Assembly (NCBI RefSeq): GCF_002850255.1
Contig: NZ_CP022523.1
Location: forward strand, 816,486 to 880,485
DNA length: 64,000 bases
Direction of reading: 5' to 3'
Source: Pseudoalteromonas sp. NC201
Lineage (GTDB): Bacteria; Pseudomonadota; Gammaproteobacteria; Enterobacterales; Alteromonadaceae
Each line of letters begins with the position of its first letter. Positions within the stretch are counted from its first letter, which is position 1. The notes under the pieces are model-generated. The model worked only from the letters and a program-made list of their open reading frames with translations. It searched no databases and was not told the origin of the DNA. Position numbers and translations under genes: made by a program. Shown here in pieces: positions 56,196 through 64,000 of this stretch.

Positions 56196-57407
56196 ATGGC
56201 AAGAGCAATCATTTTAATGGCGGATAGCCTAGGCATTGGCGCAGCACCGGACGCAGAAAAGTTTGGTGACGTAGGCGCGAATACTCTCGCTCATTTATTA
56301 CAGGCGTATAAAGAAGAAAAAGGACAAGCGTTAGACTTACCTAATCTTTCTAAACTAGGCCTTATTGCAGCATGTGAAGCTGCAGGTAAAGAAACCTGCG
56401 CCGTGGCGCAAACCATAGAGCCAAGTGCTGCTTGGGGATATGCAAAAGAATTATCGAGTGGTAAAGACACGCCGTCTGGCCACTGGGAAATGGCTGGGGT
56501 GCCAGTATTGTTTGAGTGGGGTTACTTCCCAAATACTAACCCATGCTTCCCACAAGAATTTATAGATGAGTTGTGCAAACGTGCAGACATCCCTGGTATT
56601 TTGGGTAACTGTTACGCGTCGGGCACAACGATTTTAGAACAGCTGGGTGAAGAACACGTACAAAGCGGCAAGCCGATTTGCTACACCTCAGTTGATAGCG
56701 TCTTTCAAATAGCCGCTCATGAACAATCGTTCGGACTTGACAAGCTTTATCAAGTATGTGAAATCGCACGGGCACTGCTTGATGAAATGAATATAGGACG
56801 AGTGATTGCGCGGCCATTTATAGGCACTTCAAGTGCCGACTTTATTCGTACTGGTAACCGTCGAGACTATTCGGTATTACCGCCTTCGCCGACTGTGCTA
56901 GATAAGCTAGCCAATGACGGTGGCGAAGTAATTAGTATTGGTAAAATTGCAGATATTTATGCGCATCAAGGGATCACGCAAAAGCACAAAGCGCCTGGTC
57001 TTTTGAATCTGCTAGCAAAGACAAGCGAAGTGATGGACACAGCACCAGACCATAGTCTTATCTTCACCAACTTAGTCGACTTCGATGAAAAGTTTGGTCA
57101 CCGCAGAAATGCAGTGGGATATGCAGAAGCACTTGCTGAGTTTGACGCATTTTTACCGGAAATTATTGCCAAACTAAAAGCTGATGACTTGCTTTTAGTG
57201 ACTGCCGACCATGGTTGTGATCCAACCGCAGAAGGCACAGATCATACGCGAGAGTACGTGCCTGTATTGGCGTATACACCGGGTATGAACAATACTCCGT
57301 TAGGAGAAAGACAAAGTTTTGCTGACATAGGTCAAACGCTTGCCCAGTGGTTTGATTTAGATGCAACGCAGTACGGTGAAGGCTTTAAGGCCGAGATAAA
57401 AGCCTAA
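56196..57407 (+). CDS. deoB: Phosphopentomutase
   Basis: 403 residues (E. coli 407). The metal site residues fit: [12 protein letters not shown] at the start, [12 protein letters not shown] for the catalytic threonine, and [23 protein letters not shown] at the C-end. It converts (deoxy)ribose-1-phosphate to the 5-phosphate. The ribosome site AGAGAGGT precedes the start. The downstream deoD follows after 14 bp. Confidence 0.95.
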   Translation: MARAIILMADSLGIGAAPDAEKFGDVGANTLAHLLQAYKEEKGQALDLPNLSKLGLIAACEAAGKETCAVAQTIEPSAAWGYAKELSSGKDTPSGHWEMAGVPVLFEWGYFPNTNPCFPQEFIDELCKRADIPGILGNCYASGTTILEQLGEEHVQSGKPICYTSVDSVFQIAAHEQSFGLDKLYQVCEIARALLDEMNIGRVIARPFIGTSSADFIRTGNRRDYSVLPPSPTVLDKLANDGGEVISIGKIADIYAHQGITQKHKAPGLLNLLAKTSEVMDTAPDHSLIFTNLVDFDEKFGHRRNAVGYAEALAEFDAFLPEIIAKLKADDLLLVTADHGCDPTAEGTDHTREYVPVLAYTPGMNNTPLGERQSFADIGQTLAQWFDLDATQYGEGFKAEIKA

Positions 57408-57421
57408 CTAAAGGAAACAAT

Positions 57422-58123
57422 ATGAGCACTCCACACATTAGCGCAAAGCCAGGTGATTTTGCAGAAACGGTATTAATGCCGGGCGATCCACTAAGAGCAA
57501 AATACATTGCAGAAAACTTTTTGGAAGATGCTCGTCAGGTAACTGACGTTCGCAACATGTTTGGTTTTACTGGTACTTACAATGGTAAGCCAGTTAGCAT
57601 CATGGGTTCAGGCATGGGTATTCCATCTATGTCAATCTACGCTCGTGAGCTTATTGTTAGCTTTGGTGTTAAGAACCTGATCCGCATCGGTACATGTGGT
57701 GGTATTAGTCAAGACATCAAGATCCGCGATGTGATCTTTGCACAAGGCGCAAGCACAGACTCAAATGTGAATCGTGCTCGTGTACGTGGCTATGACTTCG
57801 CTGCAATTGCTGATTTTGGTTTATTAGAAAATGGCGTAAACGCTGCTCGCCGTTTAGGTATTGAAGCAAAAGTTGGTAATGTTTTCACTACAGATACTTT
57901 CTATCAAGCCGATGGCGAATTTTATAGAGAATTAGACAAGCTAGGCGTAATGGCTGTTGATATGGAAACAGCTGGTTTATACGGTGTAGCGGCTGAATAT
58001 GGTGCAAAAGCGATGGCACTATTCACAGTAAGTGATCATGTTATTACTGGTGAGGCAACGCCACCAGAAGAACGTCAAAGCACGTTCAATGAAATGGTTA
58101 AAATTGCGCTAGAGTCAATTTAA
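57422..58123 (+). CDS. deoD: Purine-nucleoside phosphorylase (DeoD type)
   Basis: 233 residues (E. coli 239). [27 protein letters not shown], the phosphate loop, [23 protein letters not shown] and TVSDH are the DeoD family motifs. It splits purine nucleosides with phosphate; the sugar phosphate passes to DeoB. It closes the deoB-deoD operon and is followed by a strong terminator. Confidence 0.95.
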   Translation: MSTPHISAKPGDFAETVLMPGDPLRAKYIAENFLEDARQVTDVRNMFGFTGTYNGKPVSIMGSGMGIPSMSIYARELIVSFGVKNLIRIGTCGGISQDIKIRDVIFAQGASTDSNVNRARVRGYDFAAIADFGLLENGVNAARRLGIEAKVGNVFTTDTFYQADGEFYRELDKLGVMAVDMETAGLYGVAAEYGAKAMALFTVSDHVITGEATPPEERQSTFNEMVKIALESI

Positions 58124-58200
58124 TACGATTTGAAAAGTTCCTTGGTAACGTAATCGCAGAGTTTTGGAGACACGCCTAAAACAACGCGAATCACACCCAA

Positions 58201-58223
58201 AAAAGCCGCTTGAAGCGGCTTTT
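58201..58223 (+). terminator. Rho-independent terminator after deoD
   Basis: AAAAGCCGCT-TGA-AGCGGCTTTT, a 10-bp stem with a run of T after it. Confidence 0.93.
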
Positions 58224-58313
58224 TTTTTGATCTTGGTCCATCCAAAATTCCCTCGACTAGTTTAAACTACACAAAGGTGGTAGAGTTTTCTAATGATAAG
58301 GTATTGGTGTTAG

Positions 58314-59282
58314 GTGATGACGATTCTTGCTCTGGGCTTTTTTGCGTTGATGGCGAATGCCGAAGTTGACTTAGATGCATTTGAATCTCTGGTTAAGAAC
58401 GCGCCAGATGAAGCGCTTAAGGTATACCAAAACGCGATTGCTCGGGAGGATCTTCCAGTTCAAGATTTATATCAACTTCATTATCTTGCGATTAGAGCGA
58501 GTGCCAGTACATTTAATAATGCCATTTTTATTAAAGCGCTAGATACGCTTAAAGCACCACCCTTTAAGACTTTGGCGGACGAAGACAGGGCGAAGATTCT
58601 GACTAATATTGGTGTTGGCTATCGTCGCCGTAACCAGAATGAACAAGCTATCTGGCATTATCGATGTGCAATGAACGCTCCAGCCAGCTTCCAGCATAAG
58701 TCTGCACTTAAAGTGAACATCGCGATTGCGTACACGCGCCTTGAACAACCCGCGATTGGCTACAATCTCTTAAAAAGCGTGGATAGAGAAATGTTACCAA
58801 GCTTTATGCAAGCAGGGCTGTTAACTGCGCTTGGCAATGCAACATTTGCAATGGGCGAAACCGATGAGGCGCTGAGCTACTTTGTTGATGCGGCGATCCA
58901 TTACGCAGAAGATGAAAACTATAGAGCTGTGAAGCAGGTATCAATCAATAGTCTTGGGATATACGTACTTAACTCAGACTTCTCCAGCTATCGCAAAGCG
59001 CTTGCTAATATTGCAGCAGAACCTGCCCTAATAGAAGATAATCAGCTTTACCTTGGTTGGTTGCGGGAGCTGGTACAACAGCTAGAGCAAAACAAACAAG
59101 CCTTAACCGTGTCGACAACAATGAAAGCCTATTCGCTAGGCGCTGCGAATGCAGGATATGCGTCCATGGTGAATGCGCATATCGACAAGTTTAATCTGTC
59201 GCTGCCGAAAGTCACTTCACAGGTCATCGTCAGAGATCCGCTTCCTGTTGAATTGGGAAAACACTGGTGCCCGAAACTTTGA
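58314..59282 (+). CDS. Secreted TPR-like protein of unknown function
   Basis: 322 residues. The N-terminus (MTILALGFFALMANA) looks like a signal peptide. The rest is helical pairs of the TPR kind (YRRRNQNEQAIWHYRCAMNAPAS, MQAGLLTALGNATFAMGETDEALSYFVDAA). The end has no known domain. A GTG at 58314 or ATG at 58317 may be the start; the ribosome site is weak (TTAGGT). Its job may be protein binding in the periplasm. Confidence 0.65.
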   Translation: MMTILALGFFALMANAEVDLDAFESLVKNAPDEALKVYQNAIAREDLPVQDLYQLHYLAIRASASTFNNAIFIKALDTLKAPPFKTLADEDRAKILTNIGVGYRRRNQNEQAIWHYRCAMNAPASFQHKSALKVNIAIAYTRLEQPAIGYNLLKSVDREMLPSFMQAGLLTALGNATFAMGETDEALSYFVDAAIHYAEDENYRAVKQVSINSLGIYVLNSDFSSYRKALANIAAEPALIEDNQLYLGWLRELVQQLEQNKQALTVSTTMKAYSLGAANAGYASMVNAHIDKFNLSLPKVTSQVIVRDPLPVELGKHWCPKL

Positions 59283-59351
59283 CAAAGCCAATTTTTTTGC
59301 CATGGTTATGTTATCGTTAAATAAATACGGCTTGTGAGTTTTGGAGAAATA

Positions 59352-60092
59352 ATGTCGCAATGGGTAAAAGGAGAAATCGTCGAAATCACACATTGGACGC
59401 CCACATTATTTAGTATCAAATTTGAAGCGGATATCGCACCGTTTAAGGCTGGTCAATATACTAAATTGAGTTTGCAACAAGGGGAAAAGCGCATCGCGCG
59501 AGCATATTCTTTTGTAAACCCGCCGTCAGAACCAATTCATGAAGTATTGTTAGTCGAAGTACCCGACGGTAACCTCTCTGTGCCTTTACATCAGCTACAA
59601 GTCGGTGATGAGCTAGATGTAACTTACCAAGCAAACGGTTTTTTTACACTAGATGAGCTACCACCTTGCGATACGCTTTGGATGATAAGCACAGGTACAG
59701 CGGTTGGCCCATTTTTGTCTATGCTCAGAGAAGGTGACGTGTGGCAGAAGGTTAAGCGGGTGATCCTTATTCATGGTGTACGCCTAAATGCAGATTTGTG
59801 TTACCGTGAAGAGCTTGAGCAGTTGCAACAACAAAGAGACGGCTTTACTTATGTGCCGCTCGTCACACGGCAAAAACCAGAGCTCGGTTGTCAGGGCCGT
59901 GTCACCGAACTGATAGAAAATAAGCAATTATTAACTCACCTAGGCTATAAGCAGTTTCCTGATAGTAGCCATTTTATGCTCTGTGGTAACCCCGAAATGG
60001 TGAAACAATTAAGTGCTCAGTTGCAGAGTATGGGATATGAACGCCACAGGCGAGCCAAACCTGGACAGATCACCGTTGAGCAATATTGGTGA
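59352..60092 (+). CDS. fpr: Ferredoxin/flavodoxin-NADP reductase
   Basis: About 246 residues (E. coli Fpr 248). The ATG at 59352 has GGAG 6 nt before it. RAYSFVNPPSEP is the FAD-binding R-x-Y-S motif, STGTAVGPFLSML the NADP pyrophosphate loop, and FMLCGNPEMV lies near the C-end. It transfers electrons between NADPH and ferredoxin or flavodoxin. A periplasmic-binding-protein-like gene follows after 4 bp. Confidence 0.92.
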   Translation: MSQWVKGEIVEITHWTPTLFSIKFEADIAPFKAGQYTKLSLQQGEKRIARAYSFVNPPSEPIHEVLLVEVPDGNLSVPLHQLQVGDELDVTYQANGFFTLDELPPCDTLWMISTGTAVGPFLSMLREGDVWQKVKRVILIHGVRLNADLCYREELEQLQQQRDGFTYVPLVTRQKPELGCQGRVTELIENKQLLTHLGYKQFPDSSHFMLCGNPEMVKQLSAQLQSMGYERHRRAKPGQITVEQYW

Positions 60093-60096
60093 ACCT

Positions 60097-60999
60097 ATGC
60101 AAGTTCGTGTTATTTATCTCTTGTGCTTGTTGCTGCTGGTAACCGCGAACACTGTGTCTGCAGAGCCTAAGGTCATTAGGGTCGTGGACGCAGCAGAAGA
60201 AAATGGCACGCCGCAGAACCAATATTTTTTGTCAGTCTTGCGGTTAGCATTGGATAAGTCACGCGAACGTTATGGCGAGTATTGGATAGAGCCGATTGAT
60301 TTACCAATTAATCAATCACGACAATTTAAAGAATTGCTAAAGCACAATGTCGATGTGTTTTGGACGGTTTCAACAGCCGCTAGAGACACTCAGGCAAAGC
60401 CTGTGGCCATTCCCATAGCGTTTGGCAGCTTTGGTATAAGAGTACTGGCTATGAATGTGGCTGACAGCGGCAAGCTTAATGTGCATTTATCGTTATCAGA
60501 GCTACAAAAGTTCAACGTTGTTTTAGGGCAGGATTGGCCTGATGTTCATATTTTTGAAAAGGCAGGCTTTACGGTAGAAAAATATGTTGATGGTTTGGCA
60601 AGTTATCGAGTGCTTGCAAATAGTGCCGGTAAGATCTTTCCTCGAGGTGTCATTGAAGTAGTACCTGAGCTCAAGGCGTTCGATAACAAGCAAGTGACTT
60701 ATGGCGAAAAGAACCTGTTGCTCTATCCTTCAATGGTGTACTTCTACGTCCGCAAAGAAGATATTAAACTTTATAAACGCCTAGAGTATGGTTTAACACA
60801 GGTGCTTGAAGATGGCTCTTTGGCTGCCCTTTTTTACGACAGTACGATGATGACTGAGCTGAAAAAGCACTTTAATTTACAAGGTGCCGCCATCCATCAA
60901 ATTGAAAATCCGTTGATTATCTCTAAAAAGCAGCTCGACGCGATTTCTCAATTACAAGTCGAGCTGCTAAAACAACTTAACTATTCACCAGCTCGTTAA
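60097..60999 (+). CDS. Periplasmic solute-binding-like protein (PBP2 fold)
   Basis: About 300 residues from the ATG at 60097, where a signal peptide begins (MQVRVIYLLCLLLLVTANTVSAE); upstream in-frame codons overlap fpr and are unlikely. The body has the alternating pattern of PBP2-like proteins but the N-terminal ~110 residues match poorly to amino-acid binders. No transport genes are near, so it may be a sensor or an orphan binding protein. It overlaps the convergent TPR gene by 23 bp. Confidence 0.65.
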   Translation: MQVRVIYLLCLLLLVTANTVSAEPKVIRVVDAAEENGTPQNQYFLSVLRLALDKSRERYGEYWIEPIDLPINQSRQFKELLKHNVDVFWTVSTAARDTQAKPVAIPIAFGSFGIRVLAMNVADSGKLNVHLSLSELQKFNVVLGQDWPDVHIFEKAGFTVEKYVDGLASYRVLANSAGKIFPRGVIEVVPELKAFDNKQVTYGEKNLLLYPSMVYFYVRKEDIKLYKRLEYGLTQVLEDGSLAALFYDSTMMTELKKHFNLQGAAIHQIENPLIISKKQLDAISQLQVELLKQLNYSPAR

Positions 61000-61855
61000 A
61001 GCTTTGGTTGTCTGCAAGACTCGCAAACGCTGGCTCGTGTTGCAGCTCGTTCTTTAAGTTAGGCGCATATTCCAAAGCCATACGGATGTCGGCCATCGCA
61101 TCTGCGTGCTTGTAAAGCATCGAGTAAGCACATGCTCGTTGCCAATAGGCATAACCATAGTCACTGTCTATTTCTAGCGCTTGATTACACAAAGCAATTG
61201 CCGTGTTGGTTTGACCAAGCTCTAATAAAGCATCAGCTTTGTAGGCAATCGCCTCGACATCTTCAGGTTTGCGATTTAGGATCTCATCGTAGATCTCAAT
61301 TTTAGAGTTCATGTCACTCTCAAGATTTGCCCGCATCCACAGAGAGTGTACTTCATTCGTTATGGATATTTTCTTCTGGTTATTGAGGATTTCTTCAGAG
61401 CGTTCGCGTAATTTTTCTTCAATAACCTGAAGGCGCTTTTCATATTCATCGGTGATCGTGCCAACGCGCAGGCTAACGATATCTTCTACTTTACTCTTAA
61501 TATCTCTAAAAGAAGTCCAACCAACAACCACTAAGATGGACGCGGCCGCTGTAATCAAAAAGAGCACATTGTTGATGGTATCTGTGGTGTAGGTAATCGC
61601 GCGATCTGCAGTATCTAGCTGAGAGTGACTGATTTTCTTTTCAATATCAGCTCTTAAGCGCATTTGATCTTCTCTAACAGCTCTTAATTCATCAAGAATA
61701 TAACGCTCAATTAAGGGCCTATACATGGGCTCTTGTAATTGCGACAAAGCCTGTTGTTGTTGGTTTTCTGTCGGCTTTTTTGACGTTGTTTGTTCATTCG
61801 CCATGCTAGTAAAACTACAAGCGACGAGTAGGATAAATAGTACTATGCTTTTCAT
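60977..61855 (-). CDS. Membrane-anchored TPR protein
   Basis: 292 residues. A signal peptide (MKSIVLFILLVACSFTSMA) and a membrane segment (VLFLITAAASILVVVGW, ~92-110) flank a short helical stretch. A coiled coil (RLQVIEEKLRERSEEILNNQKK) and TPR units (VEAIAYKADALLELGQTNTAIALCNQALEI) fill the C-terminal half. It may hold a complex in the inner membrane. Partners unknown. 3' overlap of 23 bp with the convergent binding-protein gene. Confidence 0.7.
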   Translation of the reverse strand: MKSIVLFILLVACSFTSMANEQTTSKKPTENQQQQALSQLQEPMYRPLIERYILDELRAVREDQMRLRADIEKKISHSQLDTADRAITYTTDTINNVLFLITAAASILVVVGWTSFRDIKSKVEDIVSLRVGTITDEYEKRLQVIEEKLRERSEEILNNQKKISITNEVHSLWMRANLESDMNSKIEIYDEILNRKPEDVEAIAYKADALLELGQTNTAIALCNQALEIDSDYGYAYWQRACAYSMLYKHADAMADIRMALEYAPNLKNELQHEPAFASLADNQSFNELVNS

Positions 61856-61932
61856 ACTGATGTTCTAGAAACTTTATATTTTTAATATGGTGCATGAGTT
61901 AAGGTAGAATTGCAAAAAGCGGAGAAGAAATA

Positions 61933-62670
61933 TTGGCTTATGTAATGAAATTAGCGATTTATAGCCTGATTATACTCTCTTTAACGAGTTTGAGTGCCTC
62001 TGCAAAAGAGCTACTGGTGGTGACCGAAGAGTGGAAGCCGTACAACTTCACCAATGACAAAGGTGAGGTTGTTGGGAGAGCAACAAAAAAGGTAAGGGAA
62101 GTGCTTGCTGCTGCTGAAGTTGACTACGAGATAAAAGTTTACCCTTGGGTACGGGCAATGAAAATTGCCAAAGAGCGCCCAAATACAATGATTTACTCTA
62201 TTTATCGTACCGCTGAGCGTGAAACTGACTATGAATGGGCATGCCCTTTGATCCGCCCTGTGGGCGTGTATTTCTTCAAGCTTAATACGCGCAAAGATAT
62301 TCAAGTGGCTTCATTGGAAGATGCTAAGCAATACACTTCTGCAGTAGTAAAAGGCAATATCTATTATGATTTTTTGATTCAACACGGATTTACTCAAGGA
62401 GATCATTTGATGGTCGCCGCCGACTCCAAAAGCTTTTACAAACTCTTTTTCAAAGGGCGGATAGATCTTGTAATGTCAACGGAATATATCATGAGTGAAG
62501 AACTTAAGGCGGCCGGGCTCAATTATGATGAGGTTGTACCTCTGATAGAAGTAACCAAAGCTACTCAACAGCGTGGCTGTATGGCATTTAGCAAGGATAC
62601 AGAACCTATGTTAATAGAGAGAATTAGGCGTGCTCTGGCAAAGCACAATCAAGAGTTTGTTGGATCATAA
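61933..62670 (+). CDS. Periplasmic amino-acid-type binding protein (PBP2 fold)
   Basis: 245 residues. The TTG at 61933 has GGAG 8 nt before it and is a possible start; an ATG at 61945 also gives the signal peptide (KLAIYSLIILSLTSLSASA). The mature part begins ELLVVTEEWKPYNFTNDKGEVVG, typical of extracellular solute-binding family 3, and continues with YPWVRAMKIAKERPNTMIYS. It may bind an amino acid; no permease is adjacent, so it may be a stand-alone sensor or scavenging protein. Confidence 0.78.
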   Translation: MAYVMKLAIYSLIILSLTSLSASAKELLVVTEEWKPYNFTNDKGEVVGRATKKVREVLAAAEVDYEIKVYPWVRAMKIAKERPNTMIYSIYRTAERETDYEWACPLIRPVGVYFFKLNTRKDIQVASLEDAKQYTSAVVKGNIYYDFLIQHGFTQGDHLMVAADSKSFYKLFFKGRIDLVMSTEYIMSEELKAAGLNYDEVVPLIEVTKATQQRGCMAFSKDTEPMLIERIRRALAKHNQEFVGS

Positions 62671-62698
62671 TGGGCAATCCTCAGGGAAAGATTGCCCA
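62671..62698. terminator. Hairpin between convergent genes
   Basis: TGGGCAATC (62671-62679) and GATTGCCCA (62690-62698), a 9-bp stem immediately after the stop of the binding-protein gene. No T run is seen. Confidence 0.6.
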
Positions 62699-62721
62699 GA
62701 GTGTTAGGGTACTAATCAATG

Positions 62722-63303
62722 TTAGTAGCTAAGCTCAATTTGACCAACTGCCACGCTGCCTTTATCCCACGTTGTTCTGCACTTGAAATCCAAAACAGCG
62801 CTACTTTCGTAGTTATTGTCTAACATTGTGGTGTAGCTAACAAATTGCTCTTCTGCTACGTTTGGATCAGATATATCTGTCCAATAAAAAGCTTTACCAG
62901 TTTCAAACTTGAACCATTTATCGATACCGCCATCACTTACTTTACGTATTCTCGAAATCGAACAGAAGGCATTAGTACCAGTTAATCCTTTAGTTGTTCC
63001 ATGAACGGTTAGCGTAAATTGGCCAATATTGGCATTTAGCGGCACGCTACAGTTGAAGTAACGATCAGTTCTTAAGTAGGCTGGATTGAAAATAAAGTAG
63101 CCATTTCCCGTGGCACCCGCTTGTTCGCTGTGTTTTTGTGTTAACGCCTCTAAGTTACCAACCGCATTTGCATGTTTAGTGAAAGCAGCAGCCTCTAGTT
63201 TAGTGTCTAAAGCACAGTTATTTGCACCTGAGTACAATTCCACATTAGCGTATGCTGAGTTCGCAGCGAATAATGAAACGATAATCGCAAGTTTGGTTTT
63301 CAT
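62722..63303 (-). CDS. Secreted protein of unknown function
   Basis: 193 residues with a signal peptide (MKTKLAIIVSLFAANSAYA). The mature part is beta-rich with four cysteines (NNCALDTKLEA, YFNCSVPLNANIGQ, FCSISRI, LDFKCRTTW), perhaps two disulfides. No family was recognised. It is followed by a hairpin on its 3' side shared with the convergent binding-protein gene. Confidence 0.6.
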   Translation of the reverse strand: MKTKLAIIVSLFAANSAYANVELYSGANNCALDTKLEAAAFTKHANAVGNLEALTQKHSEQAGATGNGYFIFNPAYLRTDRYFNCSVPLNANIGQFTLTVHGTTKGLTGTNAFCSISRIRKVSDGGIDKWFKFETGKAFYWTDISDPNVAEEQFVSYTTMLDNNYESSAVLDFKCRTTWDKGSVAVGQIELSY

Positions 63304-63418
63304 ACTAATTCCTTGTTTTAGTTAGCGAAGTGGGTACATTAACAGGGAGAGCTGTTCGTGTAAATTAAATGTTTTTTAAATATTAATGAATGTGTTTTTT
63401 AGGAGAGTAAGAAGAAAA

Positions 63419-63436
63419 GCGCACCACATGGTGCGC
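63419..63436 (-). terminator. Rho-independent terminator of the deacetylase gene
   Basis: On the minus strand GCGCACCA-TG-TGGTGCGC followed by TTTTCTTCTT, 103 bp past the stop at 63539. Confidence 0.75.
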
Positions 63437-63538
63437 CTAATCAGTGCCATGGTGAAGGGGAAATTAACTAAAGGTGTTACACCAATCAAACCCTTCATAA
63501 TGATAAACGAATGAGCAAAATAAAAAGATCATCATTTT

Positions 63539-64000
63539 TTAAAGTTTTGCAGCTTGTTGCACTACAATCGCGTGGCGCTTTGCTAATCTTTGGTGATCTT
63601 TATCGTATCCGCCACCAATCACGGTTGCGACAGGGACACCATGCTTTTGACATAACGTCAGCACCAGTGCATCTCGTTTCGCAATGCCAAGCCATGAGAT
63701 ATCTAATTTACCTAAGTTATCACCTTGCCAAACATCGACACCAGCGTCGTACAGCACGATATCTGGATTTAGGTCAATCAATAATGACTCAAGCGTATGT
63801 GCAACAATTTCGAGGTAGTGTGTGTCACTGATCCCTATTTCTAAGCCAATATCTAAATCGCTAGCATGTTTACGGAATGGGAAGTTTTTCTCACAGTGGA
63901 TTGAGCAGGTATAAACATACGGGTTGTGCTTCAACATGGCAGCGGTGCCGTCACCTTGATGAACATCCAAGTCAAAGATTAAGGCATTGGTGATCTGATT
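63539..64000 (-). CDS. Histone-deacetylase-family protein, C-terminal part (cut by right edge)
   Basis: The frame is open to the right edge: NALIFDLDVHQGDGTA precedes the TTG-like position at 63970, so the gene continues upstream. The visible ~150 residues carry the metal site of arginase/deacetylase-fold proteins: D and H in DLDVHQGDG, YDAGVDVWQGDNLG and the C-terminal GGGYDK. These enzymes remove acyl groups from lysine or amines; the bacterial members act on acetylpolyamines or proteins. The missing N-terminus makes the exact subgroup uncertain. Confidence 0.88.
   Translation of the reverse strand, partial: NQITNALIFDLDVHQGDGTAAMLKHNPYVYTCSIHCEKNFPFRKHASDLDIGLEIGISDTHYLEIVAHTLESLLIDLNPDIVLYDAGVDVWQGDNLGKLDISWLGIAKRDALVLTLCQKHGVPVATVIGGGYDKDHQRLAKRHAIVVQQAAKL

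Noticed and set aside
1..64000. CRISPR arrays, rRNA, tRNA genes
   Set aside because: No regularly spaced repeats or recognisable RNA genes were seen on reading the intergenic regions; short RNAs could be missed without a model search.

Overview
The window looks like a chromosomal segment of a marine gammaproteobacterium of the Alteromonadales, most probably Pseudoalteromonas. This is inferred from the moderately AT-rich sequence and from the gene content: many secreted peptidases, a GH19 chitinase, a tricorn-type protease, an MHYT hybrid kinase, a DUF2999 protein and a deoB/deoD/udk/CNT nucleoside-salvage cluster. No rRNA, tRNA, CRISPR array or intact insertion sequence was seen. Both edges cut genes: a Calx-beta protein on the left and a histone-deacetylase-family protein on the right.

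Layout. 1-7 kb is accessory in character: a fusion of an acyltransferase-like domain with a methyltransferase sits beside a LuxR-type receptor, with a 16-bp palindrome upstream. It is followed by a solitary AT-rich gene joining a restriction-type nuclease domain, a P-loop ATPase and a cold-shock-like domain. 7-15 kb holds a giant PKD/vWD lipoprotein, a TraT-like lipoprotein, an acetyltransferase and a solitary PD-(D/E)XK nuclease gene, the last two each followed by a copy of a 62-bp hairpin repeat, then a class I glutamine amidotransferase and an AraC regulator. 16-22 kb encodes an S9 peptidase, an esterase-like protein and a CadC-like membrane regulator. 22-26 kb is a three-gene operon: a ferritin-like protein with a Cys-rich tail, a DUF692/MNIO oxidase and a DUF2063 partner. 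26-32 kb has lipoproteins, a tricorn-like protease and an outer-membrane protein. 33-38 kb holds an SDR and an AttEFGH-like ABC transporter with a lipocalin-like hydratase, followed by a MITE-like element. 38-43 kb is a hybrid kinase/HD-GYP pair. 42.6-45 kb is a GNAT/FAD oxidase/GNAT operon. 45-50 kb has the chitinase, a decayed ISAs1-type transposase and a degenerate-looking subtilase lipoprotein. 49.5-64 kb is mostly housekeeping: an rRNA methyltransferase, DUF2999, an EamA transporter, nucleoside uptake and salvage, ferredoxin-NADP reductase, periplasmic binding proteins and TPR proteins.

The most promising candidate for an undescribed system is the MNIO operon at 21968-26143. The ferritin-like protein carries CX5CX5C and CX5C motifs of the kind found in MNIO-modified RiPP precursors (bufferin-like), so the putative substrate appears to be fused to a 775-residue enzyme-like protein. 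Second is the acyltransferase-methyltransferase/LuxR pair, which may make and sense a signal. Third is the nuclease-ATPase-cold-shock fusion, a candidate single-gene defence system. A pair of mirror-image 18-bp sites between the two divergent nucleoside operons looks like a shared operator system. All family assignments come from reading motifs; no database search was run.
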